Assembly (NCBI RefSeq): GCF_000298195.1
Contig: NZ_BAHC01000102.1
Location: 16,050-80,049 of the forward strand
Reading direction: 5' to 3'
Length of the DNA: 64,000 nt
Origin: Gordonia rhizosphera NBRC 16068
Lineage (GTDB): Bacteria > Actinomycetota > Actinomycetes > Mycobacteriales > Mycobacteriaceae
Shown here: positions 9,192 to 20,047 of the stretch, piece by piece
How positions within the stretch are numbered: the stretch's first letter is position 1
How the letters are laid out: each line of letters opens with the position of its first letter
Position numbers and translations under genes: made by a program
The notes under the pieces: generated by a model
The model's database searches: none
Seen by the model: the letters and a program-made list of their open reading frames with translations, nothing else
Told to the model about the DNA's origin: nothing

Positions 9192-10763
9192 TCAGCGGCG
9201 CGGCCACGTCGACGGCCGCCGGGCCTCGGACTGCCGCGACGCGACGCTCGTGTCGCGCCCGCCCGCGGTCCGGCCCGATCCGGAATACCCCGTACGGTAG
9301 TCGACCCGGACGGTGGCCGTGCGCGGTGCCTGGCGCGCCCGAGTGGAACGACGGCCCGCCGAGCCGGCCGGGTCATCGGTCGGGCGACGACGGAAGCGAC
9401 GGGTCCAGCGTGATGCCGCAGGCGCCGCGGTTCGTCGACCGCTGCGTGCCGGGCCGCGCCGATCGAGCCGGTCGCGGAGCATGTCCGCGCGGCTCGGCCG
9501 GTACGGGACCGGCGAGGGCAACCGCAGCCACCGGCCGACGCGGCCCGGTTCACCCGCGCCGAGCGCCGCCACCGCCTCCGGTTCGTGCCGGGCGGCGCTG
9601 GCGAGCAGACCCAGCATGGCCAGGATCGTCAGGGTCGAGGTACCGCCCGCGGAGAGCAGCGGCAACTGGATGCCCGTCACCGGGAGCAGACCGATGACAT
9701 AGCCGATGTTGATGAACGCCTGGGCGGTGATCAACACGGTGATCGTCGCGGTCATCAACCGCAGGAACGGGTCCACGGATCGGACCGCGATACGGAATCC
9801 GACGAAGGCGAGGACCGCGAACAGGATCACCACCAGCAGACCGCCGATGAGCCCGAGTTCCTCGCCGATGATGGCGAAGATGAAGTCGTTGTGCGCGTTG
9901 GGCAGATAGTTCCATTTCGCGCTGCTCTGTCCCAGACCGACGCCGAAGACCCCGCCGTTGGCGAGCGCGAACCGCGCCTGACGCGCCTGATATCCCGCAC
10001 CCTGCGGGTCATCGATGTTGCCCAGGAAGCTCATCACGCGCTGCGAGCGGTATCCCTCGACCAGGGCCAGCAGCACCGCGATCGAGGCACCTGCGACGAC
10101 GAAGCCGAGGAACACCTTCACCGGTAGACCGGCGAACCACAGCAGCGCGCCGACGATGATCGCGATGGTGATCGTGGTCGAGAGGTTCGGTTCGAGGATG
10201 ATCAGCACGCAGATCAGCAACGCTACCGGCAACAGCGGGATCAGCAGTTCCTTCAACGACGCGTTCTCCCGCCGCCGCGAGGCCAGCAGATGGGCGCCCC
10301 ACACACACAGCGCCACCTTCACCAGCTCCGACGGCTGCACCGACAGACCGCCGACGACGAACCACCGACGTGCACCCTGGCTCAGCGTGCCGATGCCGGG
10401 GATCAGCACCAGCGCCAGCAGTACGGTGGTGATCACCATCATCGGGGCCGCCACGCGACGCATCAGCCGGATCGGCAGCCGCAGCATCACGTAGAACACC
10501 GTGAGGCCGAGCATCGCGAAGATCACCTGGGTGGCGAACAGTCCGTAGGCCGACCCGTCCTTCGAATACCCCTCCACCGACGAGGCGGACAGCACCATCA
10601 CCAAGCCCAGGACCGTGAGCAGGAAGGTGATGGTCAGCACCAGGTGATAGGACGCCAGCGGCCGCGACAGCAGGCTGTGCAGCGCCTCGGAAACCGTGGC
10701 GTGCACCGAATTCCGCCGGGTGCGTGCCGAAGTGCGGTCGGTGACCTCGGACTGCGCACTCAT
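9192..10763 (-). CDS. ftsW: SEDS peptidoglycan polymerase FtsW
   Basis: 523 residues with about ten membrane segments between residues ~40 and ~410. SEDS motifs are visible: [20 protein letters not shown], the extracytoplasmic loop with [21 protein letters not shown], and [13 protein letters not shown] near the end. FtsW polymerises glycan strands at the septum together with FtsI. A long Arg/Pro/Ala-rich cytoplasmic tail follows residue ~415, as in mycobacteria. The start overlaps the murD stop by 4 bases. Confidence 0.97.
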   Translation of the reverse strand: MSAQSEVTDRTSARTRRNSVHATVSEALHSLLSRPLASYHLVLTITFLLTVLGLVMVLSASSVEGYSKDGSAYGLFATQVIFAMLGLTVFYVMLRLPIRLMRRVAAPMMVITTVLLALVLIPGIGTLSQGARRWFVVGGLSVQPSELVKVALCVWGAHLLASRRRENASLKELLIPLLPVALLICVLIILEPNLSTTITIAIIVGALLWFAGLPVKVFLGFVVAGASIAVLLALVEGYRSQRVMSFLGNIDDPQGAGYQARQARFALANGGVFGVGLGQSSAKWNYLPNAHNDFIFAIIGEELGLIGGLLVVILFAVLAFVGFRIAVRSVDPFLRLMTATITVLITAQAFINIGYVIGLLPVTGIQLPLLSAGGTSTLTILAMLGLLASAARHEPEAVAALGAGEPGRVGRWLRLPSPVPYRPSRADMLRDRLDRRGPARSGRRTAAPAASRWTRRFRRRPTDDPAGSAGRRSTRARQAPRTATVRVDYRTGYSGSGRTAGGRDTSVASRQSEARRPSTWPRR

Positions 10764-12292
10764 CGCGGGGATCCGCTCACGCCGGCCGCACCCGGCAATG
10801 CACGCGCGGCGGCGGCGAACGCGTCCCCGCGCTGTCCGTATCCGGCGAACATGTCCAGCGAGGCGGCCGCGGGCGCGAGCAGGACCGCATCGGGGCGGTC
10901 GGGGTCGACCACGGCGAGGTGCGCGGCGAGGGCCACGGCGCGATCCATCACCGCGAGCGCGGGGTCGCCGGCGCTGCCCGGCCCGGCGTCCATCAGTTCG
11001 GCGGGAAGCTCATCCACCGCGGTGGTCGTGGCGCGCTGAACAATCACCCGCCCATCGTCCCCTGTGAATACTGTGACGGTTGGGACTTCTGGGGCGTGTC
11101 GCGCGATCGCGTCGACGATCAGGTCACGATCGCGGCCGATCGCGACCACGCCGGCGAGTCGCGACCGCGTGTCGCGGACCAGATCATCGACCTCGGCACC
11201 CTTCAGCAGGCCACCGGCGACGAGCACGACACGTCGATGTCCACCGATCGCGGCCTGCGCGGCGTGCGGGTTGGTCGCCTTCGAGTCGTCGATGTAGGCC
11301 ACGTCGTCGACGCGCGCCACGATCTCGCCGCGGTGGGCGGCCGGGCGGAATCCGCGCAAGGCCGTCGCCACCGCATCGGGTGCGATGTCGACGGCCAGTG
11401 CCAGGGCCGCTGCGGCGAGGGCGTCGGCGATCCCCGAGGGTCCGGGCGGATGGATCGCCGCGGCCTCGACGATGCGCCGGCCCGCATCCGAGGTGTCGAA
11501 GGCGCGGTCGACCAGATCACCGTCGACGACCCCGAGCTGCCCCGCCACGGGCATGGCCTGCGTGAATCCGATGCGTCGCCCGACGACGGGAAGGCCGGCC
11601 GCGACCGCGTCGTCGAGACCGACGACGCCCACCGTCCCGTGCAGCGCGACGGTCTTCGCCGCCGTGTAGGCCTCGAACGATCCATGCCAGTCCAGATGGT
11701 CCTCGGCGACGTTGAGCACCACCCCGGCGTCCGGCGTCACCGACGGCGCCCAGTGCAGCTGGAACGACGACAGTTCCGCGCACAGCACGTCGACCCGGGG
11801 GGTCTGGCCCATCGCATCGAGAATCGGGAGTCCGATGTTGCCGCAGGCGGCGGCGGAGCGTCCGGCGGCCGTCACGATCTCGGCGAGCATCGACACGGTC
11901 GTGGTCTTGCCGTTGGTACCGGTCACCACCAACCAGGTGCGCGGTGGGCCGTAGCGACCCGAGCGGTCAAGGCGCCACGCGAGTTCCACCTCACCCCAGA
12001 TCGGCAGCCCGGCCTGTTGCGCCCGCTCCACCAGCGGATTGGTCGGCGCGAATCCGGGCGACACGACGACCAGGTCGGTCGACGACGTCCACGCGTCGTC
12101 GTCGAGGATCACCGCCATCGAAACCAATCGCGCACCGCGTGCGACGAGGTCGTCGCCGGGTGGAATGGGGTCGGCGAACCGCGTGTCGGCGATGGTGACC
12201 TCGGCTCCCGCGTCCAGCAGGTGACGCGCCGCCGACCGGCCGGCCGTCCCTGCGCCCGCCACCAACACCGAGGCCCCCGACAGCCGGGTCAC
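10760..12292 (-). CDS. murD: UDP-MurNAc-L-Ala--D-Glu ligase MurD
   Basis: 510 residues. N-terminal VLVAGAGTAGRSAARHL UDP-binding domain, ATP loop VVTGTNGKTTTVSML, NVAEDHLDWHGSFEAYTAAK, and the C-terminal domain with YIDDSKATNPHA. It adds D-glutamate to UDP-MurNAc-L-Ala. The open frame begins at a TTG (12322) inside mraY, but GTG at 12292, giving a start VTRLSGASVLVAGAG and preceded by GGGACGG, matches the family start better and leaves a 19-base gap after mraY. Confidence 0.95.
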   Translation of the reverse strand: MTRLSGASVLVAGAGTAGRSAARHLLDAGAEVTIADTRFADPIPPGDDLVARGARLVSMAVILDDDAWTSSTDLVVVSPGFAPTNPLVERAQQAGLPIWGEVELAWRLDRSGRYGPPRTWLVVTGTNGKTTTVSMLAEIVTAAGRSAAACGNIGLPILDAMGQTPRVDVLCAELSSFQLHWAPSVTPDAGVVLNVAEDHLDWHGSFEAYTAAKTVALHGTVGVVGLDDAVAAGLPVVGRRIGFTQAMPVAGQLGVVDGDLVDRAFDTSDAGRRIVEAAAIHPPGPSGIADALAAAALALAVDIAPDAVATALRGFRPAAHRGEIVARVDDVAYIDDSKATNPHAAQAAIGGHRRVVLVAGGLLKGAEVDDLVRDTRSRLAGVVAIGRDRDLIVDAIARHAPEVPTVTVFTGDDGRVIVQRATTTAVDELPAELMDAGPGSAGDPALAVMDRAVALAAHLAVVDPDRPDAVLLAPAAASLDMFAGYGQRGDAFAAAARALPGAAGVSGSPR

Positions 12293-12311
12293 GTCCGTCC
12301 CGACGGGTTGT

Positions 12312-13406
12312 TCAGCCGCCAATGGTCAGGAACTCGCTGTAGAACAGGGACAGACCCAGCGCACAGGCGATGGCCGTGAGCAGCCAGAATCTGATGATCA
12401 CGGTGGTCTCCGCCCATCCGCCGAGTTCGAAGTGGTGATGGAACGGGGCCATCCGGAACACCCGTCGACCCGTGGTGCGGAAGAACGCGATCTGGATGAC
12501 CACCGAGACGATCTCGGCGACGAACAGTGCACCGATCACCACGGCGAGCAACTCGGTACGGGTGGTGATGGACAGGCCGGCCAGCATGCCGCCGAGAGCC
12601 AGCGACCCGGTGTCGCCCATGAAGATCTTCGCGGGCGCCGCGTTCCACCAGAGGAAACCCAGGCACGCACCACCACCCGCGACGGCGATCAACGCGAGGT
12701 CCAGGGGGTCACGCACCACATAGCAGCCGGGCGTGATCTCCTGGGTCGCCTTGGGGCCGCCGGTGCAGGCGTTGCGGTACTGCCAGAAGGTGACCAGTAC
12801 ATAGGAGCCGAGCACCATCGCCATCGACCCGGCCGCCAGTCCGTCGAGACCGTCGGTGAAGTTCACCGCGTTCGACCAGGCCGCGACGACGAGCCAGCAG
12901 AAGATCACGAACACCGCCGGCCACATCGAGATCGCGTCGATGTCGCGGACATAGGACAGATGGGTGCTGGCCGGCGTGTATCCGGCGTCGTTGCGGAACT
13001 GCAGCACCAGGACACCGAACAGGATGGCGGCGACGAACTGACCGATCGACTTCGCGGTCTTGTTGAGGCCGAGGTTGCGGTGTTTGCGGATCTTGATCAT
13101 GTCGTCGAGGAATCCGACGGCACCGAGCGCGGTCGCGAGGCCGAGTACCAACAGTCCGGACGCGGACACGCCCGCGCCGTCGGTGAACACACCCAACAGG
13201 TGCGCGCCGAAGTATCCGGCCCAGAGTGCGGCGATGATCGCCACGCCACCCATCGACGGGGTACCCCGCTTGGTCTGATGACTCTGCGGCCCCTCGACCC
13301 GGATCTCCTGTCCGAATCCCTGCCGAGAGAACAGTCGGATCAGGATCGGGGTGAGCAGGATGGACACCGCGAGTGAGATGCCACCCGCGAACAGGATCTG
13401 TGTCAC
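12312..13406 (-). CDS. mraY: Phospho-MurNAc-pentapeptide transferase MraY
   Basis: 364 residues, ten membrane helices. Diagnostic stretches are [19 protein letters not shown] (catalytic Asp pair), [15 protein letters not shown] and [12 protein letters not shown], and the HHHFELGGW loop near the C-terminus. It transfers phospho-MurNAc-pentapeptide to undecaprenyl phosphate to make lipid I. GTG start at 13406 with GAGGA upstream. It should follow murF; here it follows only a short MurF-like gene. Confidence 0.97.
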   Translation of the reverse strand: MTQILFAGGISLAVSILLTPILIRLFSRQGFGQEIRVEGPQSHQTKRGTPSMGGVAIIAALWAGYFGAHLLGVFTDGAGVSASGLLVLGLATALGAVGFLDDMIKIRKHRNLGLNKTAKSIGQFVAAILFGVLVLQFRNDAGYTPASTHLSYVRDIDAISMWPAVFVIFCWLVVAAWSNAVNFTDGLDGLAAGSMAMVLGSYVLVTFWQYRNACTGGPKATQEITPGCYVVRDPLDLALIAVAGGGACLGFLWWNAAPAKIFMGDTGSLALGGMLAGLSITTRTELLAVVIGALFVAEIVSVVIQIAFFRTTGRRVFRMAPFHHHFELGGWAETTVIIRFWLLTAIACALGLSLFYSEFLTIGG

Positions 13407-13452
13407 CGTGCCGTCCTCGTGTTGCCCGTCTGTCCAGTCACTCTCGTCGCCT

Positions 13453-13935
13453 TCACTCGTTGGTCCTCGTCGCCGCGCGTCCGACCGGCCAGAGATCCGC
13501 CAGCGCCGTCACCCCCGGGTCGGCAGCCGCGATCAGCACCACGTCGGCGGGTCCGGGCTGCCAGTCGTCGTCGGGTGACCGCAGTAGCGCACGTGCGGCG
13601 GGCGCGTCCTGCACCATCCGCACCTCGTCACCCCAGGAGCCTTCCATAACCGCACCCTGATGCAGCGCACGAACCGCGCGCGAGTTCCCCACACAGAGCG
13701 TCTTGTCGACCGCGAGGCGCACCGCCTGCCGGCCGACGAGGTCGTGTTCGACGACGCGTTCGTTCTCCGTCCGGTCGTCCTGGTCGACGAGTTCGCCGAC
13801 GATCGCCCAGGTTCGCGCGGCCGGCTCGTCGGCGCGACGCGCAGCCCCGGCCTCGACCAGATCACGGAGCCGTGCTCGCGTCCGATCAGATGTCACCGGC
13901 GCGTCGACCACCATCAGCGTCGGCGTGGCGGTCAT
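13453..13935 (-). CDS. Stand-alone MurF C-terminal-domain-like protein (reduced murF)
   Basis: 160 residues, against about 480-510 for MurF. From residue ~48 it reads like the MurF C-terminal domain: [11 protein letters not shown] (MurF: SWAVLGEM), [39 protein letters not shown], and [13 protein letters not shown] where MurF has GDVVLVKAS. The UDP-substrate domain and the ATP-binding central domain with GTxGKT are absent. The family motif DAYNANP near the domain start is replaced by VDAPVTSD. The frame is intact, overlaps the murE stop by 4 bases (ATGA) and sits exactly where murF belongs. It cannot be a working ligase on its own. It is either a decayed murF kept as an ORF or a domain reused for another role; a complete MurF must be encoded outside the window. 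Confidence 0.75.
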   Translation of the reverse strand: MTATPTLMVVDAPVTSDRTRARLRDLVEAGAARRADEPAARTWAIVGELVDQDDRTENERVVEHDLVGRQAVRLAVDKTLCVGNSRAVRALHQGAVMEGSWGDEVRMVQDAPAARALLRSPDDDWQPGPADVVLIAAADPGVTALADLWPVGRAATRTNE

Positions 13936-15542
13936 CGGTCCTCCTCGACTGCGGCCGACAACGCGTCGAGGGCCTCGGCGGCCACCACCCGGTCGTCGAA
14001 CGGATGTTTCACGCCGTTGATCTCCTGTCCGGTCTCGTGTCCCTTGCCCGCGATGAGCACCGAATCTCCGGGTTGCGCCCACGTGATCGCCTCGCGGATC
14101 GCCTCGGCGCGGTCACCCAGCTCGCGGACGTCGGCGCCCGACTCCACGTCGCGGGTTCCCGCGAGCACCTCGGCGCGGATCCGGGCCGGGTCCTCGCTGC
14201 GCGGGTTGTCGTCGGTGATGATCGCCAGGTCGGCGCCGCGCGCGGCGATCTCCCCCATCATCGGCCGTTTGCCCGTGTCGCGATCTCCCCCGGCACCCAC
14301 GACGACCGCGACCCGACCCCGGGTCTGCTCGCGCAGCGTGGCGATGACGGCCTGTAGCGCTGCGGGCTTGTGGGCGTAGTCGACGACGACGAGGAACGGC
14401 TGTCCCTTCTCGACCCGCTCGAGCCGGCCGGGCACAGCCACCCCGGCGATCGCGCCGATCGCGGTGGCGGTGGGGACACCGGCGCCGGCCGCGATGGCGA
14501 CCGCGGTCAGCGCGTTGGCGACGTTGTAGCGCCCCGGCAGGGGTACCGCCATCTCGTGGTGCCCGCCGCCCGGAACGGTGATCGAGACGTGCTGGACGCC
14601 TGCGGCGTCGACGGTCGACGGTCCGGCGTGCCACTGCGCGGGTACCGTCCCGGTGGAGACCGTGGTCGGCGTGGTCTGACGGTCTGCGCGGACGACGTCG
14701 ACCATCCGCCGGCCCCACTCGTCGTCGACACAGATGATCGGGCGCAACGCCCGGGTCGACGATCCGGGCGAAAACAGCCGCGCCTTGGCGTCGAAGTAGG
14801 CGCGCATCGACGGGTGGAAGTCCAGGTGATCCTGCGACAGGTTGGTGAACGCGCCGATGGCGAAGTGCGCCCCGTCGACACGCCCGAGCGCCAGCGCGTG
14901 GCTGGACACCTCCATGACGACGGCGTCGACGCCCCGTTCGACCATGGTGGCGAGGATCGCCTGCAGGGTGGGCGCCTCCGGCGTGGTGAGCGAACTGGGC
15001 AGTGCCACACCGTCGATGCGTGTCTGAACCGTCCCGATCAGACCCACCGAGTGCCCGGCGGCAAGCAGCGCGGCCTCGACCATGTATGACGTCGTGGTCT
15101 TCCCCGAGGTGCCGGTGATTCCGATGAGCTTGAGACGTTGCGACGGATAGCCGTAGACGCGCGCGCTGACGGGGCCGAGGACCGATCGGGGGTCGGGATG
15201 GATGAGGACCGCGCACGAGTCCTCCGGTCCGAGCACCTTGGCCAGCTCGGCCCGTCCGGCCGGGTCGGTGAGGATCGCGGTGGCTCCGGCGGCGAGGGCC
15301 TGGTCGGCGTACCGCGCGCCGTGGGTGCTGCCCCCGGGCAGGGCGGCGAACAGATCACCGGGCCGGGCGTCCTGGGCACGCAATGTCACCCCGGTCACCT
15401 CGGTGGTGGCGGCCACCGGGCCGACGAGATCCACCCGTGCGCCGGTGGCGGCAGAGAGCACCGACACCGCGGTCGGGGCCACCCCCGACGGACGGAGATC
15501 TCCTGCCGCACCCTTTGTCCGCTGACGGCGAGTCGACGCCAT
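13932..15542 (-). CDS. murE: UDP-MurNAc-tripeptide synthetase MurE (meso-DAP adding)
   Basis: 536 residues, complete. ATP-binding GITGTSGKTTT at ~142-151, MEVSSHALALGRV, NLSQDHLDFHPSM, VVDYAHKPAAL and, importantly, DDNPRSEDP: the DNPR motif selects meso-diaminopimelate rather than lysine. It adds the third stem residue in the cytoplasm. ATG at 15542 has a GGGAGG site upstream. The stop overlaps the next, MurF-like ORF. Confidence 0.97.
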   Translation of the reverse strand: MASTRRQRTKGAAGDLRPSGVAPTAVSVLSAATGARVDLVGPVAATTEVTGVTLRAQDARPGDLFAALPGGSTHGARYADQALAAGATAILTDPAGRAELAKVLGPEDSCAVLIHPDPRSVLGPVSARVYGYPSQRLKLIGITGTSGKTTTSYMVEAALLAAGHSVGLIGTVQTRIDGVALPSSLTTPEAPTLQAILATMVERGVDAVVMEVSSHALALGRVDGAHFAIGAFTNLSQDHLDFHPSMRAYFDAKARLFSPGSSTRALRPIICVDDEWGRRMVDVVRADRQTTPTTVSTGTVPAQWHAGPSTVDAAGVQHVSITVPGGGHHEMAVPLPGRYNVANALTAVAIAAGAGVPTATAIGAIAGVAVPGRLERVEKGQPFLVVVDYAHKPAALQAVIATLREQTRGRVAVVVGAGGDRDTGKRPMMGEIAARGADLAIITDDNPRSEDPARIRAEVLAGTRDVESGADVRELGDRAEAIREAITWAQPGDSVLIAGKGHETGQEINGVKHPFDDRVVAAEALDALSAAVEEDR

Positions 15543-15655
15543 GTGTGCCTCCCGCCTCCCTTGCTGATGTCGATCGGCCCCGGATTCGGGCGCCGGAACG
15601 CACTCACGATACCGTCAGCCGCGCCTGCATCCGGTGTGGGACGGGCGCGGTACGG

Positions 15656-17569
15656 TCAGTGACCGGCCTCGAGGATCAGCCGCGGCGTCGGATGCGCCGA
15701 CAGCGGCACCCGTGCCCGTTCCAGCATCCAGGAGGCGATGGTGCCGAACAGTGGTGCCGCCGACTGCCCGCCGGAACCGTCGGTGCTGCGTTTCGGGTTG
15801 TCGAGCATGATGCCGATGACATAGCGCGGATTGTCGGCGGGGGCGATCCCGGCGAAGGTGATGTTGTAGCTCGAGTTCGAGTAGCACCCGCATTTGGGGT
15901 CCACCTGCTGCGCGGTGCCTGTCTTGCCCGACAACTGGTAACCGGCGACGGCTCCGGTCGCGCCCGTGCCCTGCTGATAACCCATCGGGTCCTTCTGCAG
16001 GACGGCCCGGAACATGTTCCGCACGGTCTGAGCGGTTTGGGCGCTGACGACCCGGACACCCTCGGGCCGGGCCGGCTCTTCGGCCGGCTGGCCGTCACGT
16101 TGCTCGGACATCAGGATGCGCGGTGGGATCCGCACGCCGTCGTTGGCGATGGCCTGGTACATGCCGGTCATCTGCAGCAGCGTCATCGACAGTCCCTGAC
16201 CGATGGGCAGGTTCGCGAACGATCCGCCGGACCACTGACTCAGCGCCGGGACCTCGCCGGCGCTCTCGGCGGGCAGACCGATGCCCGTGCGCCGGCCGAG
16301 TCCGAAGCGGTTGACCATGTCCGCGAAGCGCTTCTCACCGACCTGACGAGCGAGCATCAGAGTGCCGACGTTCGACGACTTCCCGAAGATCCCGGTCGTC
16401 GTGTAGGGCGCCGGGCCGTGCGACCATGCGTCGCTCACGGTTACACCCGCCATGTGAATGCTGCCCGGGACCCGGTGCACCTCGGTGGGTGTGGTCACGC
16501 CGTACTCGATGGCTGCGGACGCGGTGACGATCTTGTTGACCGAACCCGGCTCGAACGGTGAGGTCACCGCCGGGTTGCCGAGGTTGGCCTTCTTCTGGTC
16601 GGTCAGCGGTTCGGAGGCGTTGAACGTGTTGTCGTTGGCCATGGCGAGCACCTCACCGGTGTGCGCGTCGAGCACCACCGCCGAGGCGCTGCGCGCTCCG
16701 GAGGCGGTCTTCGCGGCGGAGACCTGACTCTGCACGAACCACTGGATGTCCGAGTCGATGGTCAGGCGCACGGTCGCCCCGTTGATCGCCGGGTGGACGT
16801 TGCGGGTGCTGCCCGGAATGGTCGCGCCGTCGGAGCCACGGTCGTAGGTCTTGGAACCGTCGGTGCCGGCCAGAGCCGAGTCCATCGACGCCTCGAGGCC
16901 GATCAGCCCGTTGCCGTCGTAGTTCACGTCGCCGACGATATTGGCGGCCAGCGAGCCCCCCGGGTAGAGGCGGATGCTCTGGGGGTCGGCCCCGACCTCG
17001 GGGAAGTCGGCGGTGATCCGCGCCGCCGTCTCCGGGCTGACCGATCGTGCGAGGTAGACGAAGGTGTCGTCGCTGGTGAGTTTCTTGCGCAGATCCTCCT
17101 CGCTGATGGATCCGCCGAGCGCCGACGATACGCCCTTGGCGATCTCGGCGATCCGGGTGTTCACATCCGGGAGGTCCGAGTCCTTGCGGTGGGCTTCTTC
17201 GATCGACTTGCGCACCGCCTGGGGCAGGAAGGTCAGTGCCCTCGCCTCGTCGGTGTAAGCGAGGGGTCGGCCATTGCGGTCGAGGATGGCACCGCGCTTC
17301 GCGGTGAGGATCTGGGTGAACTCGCGCTGCTGGGCCGCCTCCGCGGACAACGAGGGTGCCTCGATCGTGTGCACCACGATCATCCGGATCGCCACCGCCA
17401 CCACCGCCATGAGGACGATCAGTCCGGCGACCCGGCTGCGGCCGACGAAGGGTTCGGTGCCGCGCGGTCCTCGCCCACCCGACGACCCCGATCCGCCACC
17501 GCGTCCGCGGCCACCGCGCCCGCGCCCGGACGAGCCCGCGTCGAGGCGTTGGAAGACCGCACGTGTCAT
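15656..17569 (-). CDS. ftsI: Septal transpeptidase FtsI / PBP3 (PbpB)
   Basis: About 637 residues. A Gly/Arg/Ser-rich cytoplasmic start (residues ~10-40) is followed by one membrane segment (~46-68), the PBP dimerisation domain, then the transpeptidase domain with the active-site tetrad S-V-N-K in FEPGSVNKIV, the KSSNVG SxN motif and SGKTGTAQ. It cross-links septal peptidoglycan with FtsW. ATG at 17569 is preferred over an in-frame TTG three codons upstream, which has no well-spaced ribosome site. Class B PBP. Confidence 0.96.
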   Translation of the reverse strand: MTRAVFQRLDAGSSGRGRGGRGRGGGSGSSGGRGPRGTEPFVGRSRVAGLIVLMAVVAVAIRMIVVHTIEAPSLSAEAAQQREFTQILTAKRGAILDRNGRPLAYTDEARALTFLPQAVRKSIEEAHRKDSDLPDVNTRIAEIAKGVSSALGGSISEEDLRKKLTSDDTFVYLARSVSPETAARITADFPEVGADPQSIRLYPGGSLAANIVGDVNYDGNGLIGLEASMDSALAGTDGSKTYDRGSDGATIPGSTRNVHPAINGATVRLTIDSDIQWFVQSQVSAAKTASGARSASAVVLDAHTGEVLAMANDNTFNASEPLTDQKKANLGNPAVTSPFEPGSVNKIVTASAAIEYGVTTPTEVHRVPGSIHMAGVTVSDAWSHGPAPYTTTGIFGKSSNVGTLMLARQVGEKRFADMVNRFGLGRRTGIGLPAESAGEVPALSQWSGGSFANLPIGQGLSMTLLQMTGMYQAIANDGVRIPPRILMSEQRDGQPAEEPARPEGVRVVSAQTAQTVRNMFRAVLQKDPMGYQQGTGATGAVAGYQLSGKTGTAQQVDPKCGCYSNSSYNITFAGIAPADNPRYVIGIMLDNPKRSTDGSGGQSAAPLFGTIASWMLERARVPLSAHPTPRLILEAGH

Positions 17570-17590
17570 GGTTGCCAATTGTCCCCGGGG

Positions 17591-18340
17591 TTAACGGTTT
17601 TCCGTCGAATTTGCGCCCGGCGCGTTCGGGGTCGCCGGCAACACGTTGGGGGCCGCGCCGTTCGCGGGCGCGCCCGGCGCAGGTGTGGACGACGCAGCCG
17701 TGGAGGGCGCGGTCGCGGAGTCGTCGGGCGTCGATGACGGCTCGGCGTCGGATGATTGCGATCCGTCGCCGGGCAGACCCACCGAGTCGTCGACCTTCTT
17801 CGGGTCGATCGACGCGACGGGGTCGGGTCCGACCGGAGGATTGATCGTTCGCAGTCCCTTGCCCTGCGCGGGGGTCGGATCTCCGGCCACCCGCGGACGT
17901 CCGTTGTCGCCCACGATCATCCGGGCCGGGTTCTGCGCGGGGATCATGCCGAGTTTGGTGGCCTTGTCCGACAGTTCCGGAGCCGAATCCCCCGACTCGT
18001 AGGTCCGTTTCAGCGAGTCACGGCGGTCGAGCAACGCCTGGTTCTGCTGGCGTTCGACGCCGAGTCGGTACGAGTCGGCGGCCGCCTTGGTGGACAGCCA
18101 CAGACTGAGGCCGAGACCGAGGACCAGCAGTGCGATCACCGGGACGACGAACGGGATCGCGTGCGCACGAGACTTCTCCGATGACGTCGTGCGTCGCTCG
18201 GCGTTTCGGTTGGTCTGCTTGTTGTGGCGTTCGAGACGCTTGTGGCGCCGATCGAGCGCGCGCTGCGCGGCCCGCGAGCGTGTGCCCTTTTTGGGAGTGA
18301 CCGGATCGGCATCGACATCGACGTCGTGCAGCAGCGTCAT
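17591..18340 (-). CDS. FtsL-like septum protein (proline-rich bitopic membrane protein)
   Basis: 249 residues: basic N-terminus ([22 protein letters not shown]), one membrane segment (about 63-83), a short coiled coil ([23 protein letters not shown]), then a Pro/Ala/Ser/Thr-rich tail. This matches Rv2164c, the mycobacterial FtsL-like protein between rsmH and ftsI. FtsL with FtsB and FtsQ activates FtsWI. ATG overlaps the rsmH stop by 4 bases. FtsL proteins diverge strongly, so the assignment rests on topology and position. Confidence 0.85.
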   Translation of the reverse strand: MTLLHDVDVDADPVTPKKGTRSRAAQRALDRRHKRLERHNKQTNRNAERRTTSSEKSRAHAIPFVVPVIALLVLGLGLSLWLSTKAAADSYRLGVERQQNQALLDRRDSLKRTYESGDSAPELSDKATKLGMIPAQNPARMIVGDNGRPRVAGDPTPAQGKGLRTINPPVGPDPVASIDPKKVDDSVGLPGDGSQSSDAEPSSTPDDSATAPSTAASSTPAPGAPANGAAPNVLPATPNAPGANSTENR

Positions 18341-19377
18341 GAGCGATCCTTCTCGTCGACACGCTCGATCACCCGGACCCGCACGGGGGCGGACCGTGGA
18401 TTCTGGGCCAATTCACGCTCGTCGGGGCGTTCGGCACCGCGGGTGACGAGCCGGAAGTCCGGCGCCGACCCGGGCAACTCCACCGGCAGTCCGCGCGGTG
18501 AGGTGGATACGACTCGGGATGCGAACTCCCGCTTGATGATCCGATCCTCGAGGGACTGATAGCTCATCACCGCAACCCGCCCGCCGACGCGCAGCGCTGC
18601 CAGCGCGGCGGGGATGGCGCGCCGCAGCGCGTCGAGTTCGTGGTTGACCTCGATGCGCAGGGCCTGGAAGGTCCGCTTCGCCGGGTGGCCGCCGGTCCGG
18701 CGGGTGGCCGCCGGGATCGTCGCGTAGAGCAGCTCGACGAGCCGGGCGCTGGTGGTGAACGGTTCACGTTCGCGCTCACGGATGATCGCCGACGCGATCT
18801 TGCCCGCGAAGCGCTCCTCGCCGTACTCGGAGAGGATGCGGGCCAGTTCCCCGTGGGGGTAGGTGTTCAGGATGTCGGCGGCGGTCATGGGCTCGGAGAT
18901 GTCCATGCGCATGTCCAGCGGTGCGTCGACGGCGTAGGCGAATCCCCGGTCCGGGCGGTCGAGCTGCATCGACGACACGCCCAGGTCGAAGAGTGCGGCG
19001 TCGATCCGGTCGATGCCCAGATCCTCGAGGACGTCACCGATCTCGTCGAATCGGGCCTGGTGGAAGGTGATCCGCCCGGCGTAGTCGGCCAGCCGCTCGC
19101 GGGCGATGTCCAGCGCGGTGGTGTCGCGGTCGATGCCGATCACCCGGACGTCCTCGTGGGCTCGCAGGACGAGTTCGGTGTGACCTCCGGCCCCGAGGGT
19201 GGCGTCGACGAATATCGGTGCGTCGGCGCCGTGGGCGGTCAGCGCGGGCAGGATGAGTTCGATCATCCGGTCGGCCATGACCGGGACGTGACCGAACGGG
19301 CCGGAGCGCCGGGCCGATTCACCTACCGGGAGCGGTGCGTCGCGATCGGGCCGCGGCTCGTCGTGACCTGTGTTCAC
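18337..19377 (-). CDS. rsmH: 16S rRNA (cytosine1402-N4)-methyltransferase RsmH (MraW)
   Basis: 346 residues from the GTG at 19377, which has GAGGAG upstream; the open frame continues into mraZ but that extension is not family-like. [30 protein letters not shown] (SAM-binding), [30 protein letters not shown] and [14 protein letters not shown] are RsmH hallmarks. It methylates the ribosomal P-site in 16S rRNA with RsmI. It is the second gene of the dcw operon, after mraZ. Confidence 0.96.
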   Translation of the reverse strand: MNTGHDEPRPDRDAPLPVGESARRSGPFGHVPVMADRMIELILPALTAHGADAPIFVDATLGAGGHTELVLRAHEDVRVIGIDRDTTALDIARERLADYAGRITFHQARFDEIGDVLEDLGIDRIDAALFDLGVSSMQLDRPDRGFAYAVDAPLDMRMDISEPMTAADILNTYPHGELARILSEYGEERFAGKIASAIIREREREPFTTSARLVELLYATIPAATRRTGGHPAKRTFQALRIEVNHELDALRRAIPAALAALRVGGRVAVMSYQSLEDRIIKREFASRVVSTSPRGLPVELPGSAPDFRLVTRGAERPDERELAQNPRSAPVRVRVIERVDEKDRS

Positions 19378-19549
19378 CGACCCTCTCCTCGGACTGTGTG
19401 GCTCGACTCCTCGTGTGTGCGGTTCCCGGATGAGGCGGGGTCTCGGCCCGATCTCGCACCTGGCGTTGGGGAAGTACGCCAGGGTCGCACCGGGCCGAGG
19501 CCTCGACCCACCCGCTCCGCTATTCATCTGTCCGTCCGCTCGTCGACCG

Positions 19550-19990
19550 CTAGAGCAGGTTTTCCAGCGCCGCCGAGCCCGCGGAGGAGAAGTCCTCCTC
19601 GTGCTCGCTCTGGTAGTCACGCCACGTCTGCGCATCCCAGATCTCGAGGTGATCGAACGCGCCGGTCACCACACAGTCCTTGGTCAGTTCCGCGTAGGTC
19701 CTCAGTTCGGCGGGCAGGGTGATCCGTCCCTGACCGTCGGGCCGCTGATCTTCCGAACCTGCGAAGAGCAGGCGCATGAAGGCCCGCGCCGCGGGGTCGT
19801 TGCGCGATGCCGCCACCGTCTGTTCGGCGATCTCCTGGAAATCCTCGGTCCGATACACCGACAGGCTGCGGTCTTGGCCTTTCGTGACCATCACCCCTCC
19901 TGCCAGCGCGTCGCGAAACTTGGCGGGCAACGTGAGTCGCCCCTTGTCGTCGAGCTTGGGCGTGTAGGTGCCGAAGAACCGTGCTGGCAC
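19550..19990 (-). CDS. mraZ: Transcriptional regulator MraZ
   Basis: 146 residues: two AbrB-like SpoVT halves, [25 protein letters not shown] near the start and [18 protein letters not shown] in the second half, each with the DxKGR motif. MraZ forms a ring and represses or tunes its own dcw operon. GTG start at 19990 with AGGAGG. The MraZ boxes overlapping its promoter (20048-20090) support autoregulation. Confidence 0.96.
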   Translation of the reverse strand: MPARFFGTYTPKLDDKGRLTLPAKFRDALAGGVMVTKGQDRSLSVYRTEDFQEIAEQTVAASRNDPAARAFMRLLFAGSEDQRPDGQGRITLPAELRTYAELTKDCVVTGAFDHLEIWDAQTWRDYQSEHEEDFSSAGSAALENLL

Positions 19991-20047
19991 GTCGACACCT
20001 CCTGCCGCACCAGGTTCGATGTCCGGTTCATCTCACCCAGTGCTGCC

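Noticed and set aside
6682..9300. Long plus-strand open frame (872 codons) across murC and murG
   Set aside because: Antisense shadow caused by high GC; Arg/Gly/His-rich, no family motif, and fully overlaps two certain genes.
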